Below the pieces are notes generated by a model. That model was not told the origin of the DNA and made no database searches. It was given only the letters and a program-made list of their open reading frames with translations. This document shows, piece after piece, positions 6,995 to 9,338 of a stretch of DNA of 9,338 nucleotides. A program made the position numbers and the translations under genes. Source of the DNA: Ferrovibrio sp035304305 (GTDB lineage: Bacteria; Pseudomonadota; Alphaproteobacteria; Ferrovibrionales; Ferrovibrionaceae); assembly GCF_035304305.1 (NCBI RefSeq), contig NZ_DATGQG010000147.1:1-9338 (forward strand). The letters are read 5' to 3'. Within the stretch, counting starts at the first letter, position 1. Each line of letters opens with the position of its first letter.

Positions 6995-8020
6995 ATGCGA
7001 AAGCTGCTGATCGCGGTTCTCGGGGTGGCCGTTCTGGCCGGACCGGCCAGGGCGCTCCCGGACGACGCTTATGTCAGGCTGAACGAAGCCGCGATCACGC
7101 AGCATGTGCAGCCGCGCTATCAGGCCTTCGCCAGTGCCGTCACCGCGCTGCGCAGCGCCACGGAAGTCTTCTGCAAGGCGCCCGCTGCCGCCGGTCTCCC
7201 GGCCCTGCAGCAGGCATACCGTGACGCTGCCGGCGCGTGGCAGGACATCCAGCATGTCCGTTTCGGCCCGGTCGAACTGTTCTTCCGCAGCCAGCGCATC
7301 GCCTTCTGGCCGGATTCCCGCAACACGATCACCCGGCAGATGGGTGATCTGCTGGCGAAGCGCGATGCTGCGGCGGTACAGCCCGAGCGGCTGGCCAGGG
7401 GCAGTGTCGCCGTTCAGGGCCTGCCGGTACTGGAACGCCTGTTCTTCGTTGAGGATGCCGCAAAACTGACGGCTGGCGATGCCGAAGCCGCCTTCCGCTG
7501 CCGTTATGCGGAAGCCGTTGCCGCCAATCTGGAGACCATCGCCCGCGAAACCGCCGATGAATGGACGCACGTGCCGGCCGACGGTCAGGACATGAGCCTC
7601 GACCTGTTCAAGAGTCTCTACACGGCCGTGGAGCTGATTGCCGACCACAAGCTGGCCCGGCCGCTTGGCGCATCGGCAGCACAGGCGCGGCCGCGGCTCG
7701 CCGAGGCCTGGCGGAGTGAATCGTCGCTCTCGCATATCCGTCACAATCTGGCCGCCGCGCTTCATCTGTATCAGGTGGCCTTCAGACCTGTTCTGCCAGA
7801 TACCGGGCTGAACGAGTCGATACAGCGCGGCTTCGACCGCAGCATCGCCGCGGCCGATGCGATCAAGTCCCCGCTGGAGGAGGCGATCGCCGATCCGTCA
7901 CTGCGGCCTGCGGTGGAGACGCTGGCCGCCGAGGTTCTGGCGCTGAAGAACCTTCTGGTCCAGAAGCTGCCCCCCGCACTCGATCTTCCGCTGGGATTCA
8001 ATGCGCTCGATGGCGACTGA
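6995..8020 (+). CDS. Second imelysin-like protein (GxHxxE replaced by GxPxxE)
   Basis: A 341-residue exported protein. ATG 6995 gives a clean Sec signal peptide (1-20, ending ARA before Leu21) and has GAGG five bases upstream. The frame is open further left, but that part overlaps the cytochrome gene and is not a signal sequence. The fold looks all-helical, as in imelysins, with recognisable segments AWQDIQHVRFGP (81-92), a signature region VQGLPVLERLFF at 140-151, and SLYTAVELIADHKLARPLG (207-225). In the signature, Gly142 and Glu147 are kept but the metal-site His is Pro144. The gene is 7 bases after the di-heme gene and overlaps the DUF1513 start by 20 bases. It resembles the shorter imelysin partner that accompanies IcmP-like genes elsewhere. 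It may be a structural or binding partner rather than a metal-site protein; function is unproven. Confidence 0.8.
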   Translation: MRKLLIAVLGVAVLAGPARALPDDAYVRLNEAAITQHVQPRYQAFASAVTALRSATEVFCKAPAAAGLPALQQAYRDAAGAWQDIQHVRFGPVELFFRSQRIAFWPDSRNTITRQMGDLLAKRDAAAVQPERLARGSVAVQGLPVLERLFFVEDAAKLTAGDAEAAFRCRYAEAVAANLETIARETADEWTHVPADGQDMSLDLFKSLYTAVELIADHKLARPLGASAAQARPRLAEAWRSESSLSHIRHNLAAALHLYQVAFRPVLPDTGLNESIQRGFDRSIAAADAIKSPLEEAIADPSLRPAVETLAAEVLALKNLLVQKLPPALDLPLGFNALDGD

Positions 8021-9116
8021 ACCGACACGACGTACTGTTCTCGGTCTGCTGGCGGGCAGCTTCCTGCTGCCCTCGGCCGCGTTCGGCAACCCTGCGAGGC
8101 CGCTGTATCTCAGCGCCTGCGCCATGAAGACCGGCTTCGGCGTCGGCGCCTTCGATGATGCCGGCGAGATCCGGTACAGCTTCGCGCTGCCGGGACGCGG
8201 TCATGGCTTTGCCTGCCGGCACAATGGCGATCTGGCGGTCGCGTTTTCCCGCCGGCCCGGCCTCTGGATGGTGGTCTTCGATCCGCGCACGGGACAGCTG
8301 GTGAAATCACTGGAAGCCGCGGAAGGGCGCAATTTCTGCGGCCATGGTGCCTTCTCGGCGGACGGCCGGCGGCTCTTTGCCACCGAGGTCATCGCCGATA
8401 CGGGCGAGGGCGTTCTGGGCGTCTATGCCGCGGATGCGGGTTTCCGCCGCATCGATGAGTGGCCCACTGAGGGGCTCGACCCCCACGAGGTTCTGCTGCT
8501 GCCCGATGGCCGTCATCTGGCGGTCGCCAATGGCGGCATCCTGATGCGCTCCGACCTGCCGCGGATGAAGCTGAATCTCACCGAGATGGATCCGTCAGTG
8601 GGCTATGTCGATATCCGGACCGGCAGGGTCGCCCGGCTGATCCGGCCGCCCGCGGAACTGCGCCAGCTCAGCATCCGCCACATGGCCGTCGGCCGCAAAG
8701 GCGAGGTGCTGATCGGCATGCAGTATGAGGGGCCGGAGTCGGACGAGGTTCCGCTGGTCGCGATGCATGAAGGCCCCGGCAGCGAGGCGCCGCTGCATTT
8801 CCTGTCGATTCCCGCCGAACAGCAGGGCGCGCTCAGCCAGTATTGCGGCAGCGTCGCCACCGACCGCAGCGGCCGCTATCTCGCGGTTACCAGTCCGCGC
8901 GGCAGCACGGTGCTGATCTGCGATCTGGAGAACGGAACGGTGAACGCCATGCGCAACGCGACGGATGTCTGCGGCGCAACGCGATCGGTGACCGGAAACG
9001 GTTTCATCCTGTCCAGCGGCACGGGGCGGCTGACGCGGTGGAGCGGCGCGCCCGCCACTTTGTCCAGCCGAACGGATCTCCGCTGGGACAACCACATCTA
9101 TCCAGCTGCCGTCTGA
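8001..9116 (+). CDS. DUF1513 protein, Tat-exported beta-propeller-like
   Basis: A 371-residue protein ending the operon. The N terminus has a twin-arginine motif TRRTVLG (Arg10, Arg11), a hydrophobic stretch LLAGSFLLPSAA and likely cleavage after AFG (about 29), so it is probably exported folded by Tat. The rest is repeated strand-rich units (DGRRLFATE, DGRHLAVANGG, SGRYLAVTSP) as in beta-propellers. DUF1513 landmarks include GRGHGF (65-70), CGHGAFSADG (113-122), LDPHEVLLLPDG (159-170), NGGI (177-180) and RHMAV (226-230). Conserved-looking histidines at 68, 115, 162 and 227 may line one face, an inference only. ATG 8001 has GGGA 4 bases upstream and overlaps the previous gene by 20 bases, indicating translational coupling. 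ATG 8010 is an alternative lacking a ribosome site. Biochemical function of the family is unknown; its regular company is imelysin and DUF1111 genes. Confidence 0.87.
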   Translation: MRSMATEPTRRTVLGLLAGSFLLPSAAFGNPARPLYLSACAMKTGFGVGAFDDAGEIRYSFALPGRGHGFACRHNGDLAVAFSRRPGLWMVVFDPRTGQLVKSLEAAEGRNFCGHGAFSADGRRLFATEVIADTGEGVLGVYAADAGFRRIDEWPTEGLDPHEVLLLPDGRHLAVANGGILMRSDLPRMKLNLTEMDPSVGYVDIRTGRVARLIRPPAELRQLSIRHMAVGRKGEVLIGMQYEGPESDEVPLVAMHEGPGSEAPLHFLSIPAEQQGALSQYCGSVATDRSGRYLAVTSPRGSTVLICDLENGTVNAMRNATDVCGATRSVTGNGFILSSGTGRLTRWSGAPATLSSRTDLRWDNHIYPAAV

Positions 9117-9185
9117 CGTTCGTCATCTGCCTCAGGAACTTTCCACGCGCGTGGGACTCTTCGGGAAGCGGCCATGGCATTGCCG

Positions 9186-9191
9186 AAGGAG
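9186..9191 (+). promoter_or_regulatory. Strong ribosome binding site for the right-edge gene
   Basis: AAGGAG, continuing as AAGGAGAG to 9193, lies 6 bases before ATG 9198. It fixes the start of the partial small gene and shows that this gene is translated independently of the operon upstream. Confidence 0.7.
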
Positions 9192-9197
9192 AGTTTC

Positions 9198-9338
9198 ATG
9201 ACATCGTCCAAGACAACCACCGACCACGAGATCATCCGGCAATGGGCCGAGCAGCGCGGCGGCAGGCCGTCGGCGGTGAGCGGCACCGGCGGCAGGAAGG
9301 ATGCCGGTATTCTGCAGATCGATTTCCCCGACCGGAAC
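9198..9338 (+). CDS. Small conserved hypothetical protein, N-terminal fragment
   Basis: The first 47 codons of a gene that runs off the right edge in an open frame. The peptide begins MTSSKTTTDHEIIRQWAEQR and continues with GGRPSAVSGTGG and GILQIDFPDRN. The pattern DHexIRxWAExRGGrPa...GTggk.d.GiLrIdFP resembles, from memory, a family of short (about 70-100 residue) soluble proteins of unknown function, some of which carry an unsupported glucan-branching-enzyme label. No enzyme motif is visible in this fragment and I do not assign a function. The strong ribosome site and the 81-base gap after the DUF1513 gene suggest a separate unit or at least independent translation. No clear promoter or intrinsic terminator is seen in that gap. 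Confidence 0.6.
   Translation, partial: MTSSKTTTDHEIIRQWAEQRGGRPSAVSGTGGRKDAGILQIDFPDRN

Noticed and set aside
5812..6996. Long minus-strand open frame (394 codons) opposite the di-heme cytochrome
   Set aside because: It is the antisense shadow of a high-GC gene, rich in Arg, Ala, Gly and His with no recognisable motif, while the plus strand carries two CxxCH sites and a signal peptide.
9143..9154. Perfect 12-base palindrome CCACGCGCGTGG after the DUF1513 gene as a terminator or operator
   Set aside because: As a hairpin it leaves only a 4-bp stem with a 4-base loop, and no U-tract follows. As an operator there is no supporting context. GC-rich palindromes of this size occur by chance.

Overview
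The window is a high-GC (roughly two-thirds GC by eye), densely packed bacterial segment with every gene on the + strand. The DctM-type TRAP permease end, ExbB without an N-terminal extension, the imelysin/di-heme/DUF1513 gene set and the overall coding style suggest a proteobacterium, most likely an alphaproteobacterium outside the Rhizobiales. This is an inference; no rRNA or tRNA is present to settle it.

Left part (1-2107): the last 33 codons of a TRAP transporter large permease, followed within a few bases by a 12-helix MFS transporter and then a Nudix hydrolase of the NUDT19-like type. The MFS and Nudix genes are close enough to be co-transcribed. A GC-rich hairpin without a U-tract (2115-2139) follows the Nudix gene.

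Regulatory gap (2108-2267): the only substantial non-coding stretch. It holds a good -35 box (TTGACA), AT-rich -10 candidates in an otherwise GC-rich context, and a Fur-box-like array on the minus strand (GATAAT-GATAGT-GAGAAC, 2212-2229). An upstream repeat of the same core lies at 2140-2153. This is the expected control region for an iron-repressed operon.

Right part (2268-9116): a seven-gene, tightly spaced operon: exbB, exbD, tonB, an M75 imelysin with an intact GxHxxE motif, a di-heme c-type cytochrome of the DUF1111 family, a second imelysin-like protein whose motif reads GxPxxE, and a Tat-exported DUF1513 beta-propeller-like protein. Gaps are at most 11 bases and several genes overlap. 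The first three genes encode the proton-motive-force transducer that energises TonB-dependent outer-membrane receptors; the last four encode periplasmic (or outer-membrane-associated) proteins. The imelysin/DUF1111/imelysin/DUF1513 set recurs in proteobacteria (as I recall, around icmP of Pseudomonas aeruginosa) and is associated with iron limitation, but its molecular job is not established. Its placement behind a dedicated TonB system and a Fur-like box makes an iron (or other metal) acquisition role the best reading. No outer-membrane receptor or inner-membrane metal permease lies in the window.

Right edge (9198-9338): after an 81-base gap, the start of a small conserved hypothetical protein with its own strong ribosome binding site runs off the end.
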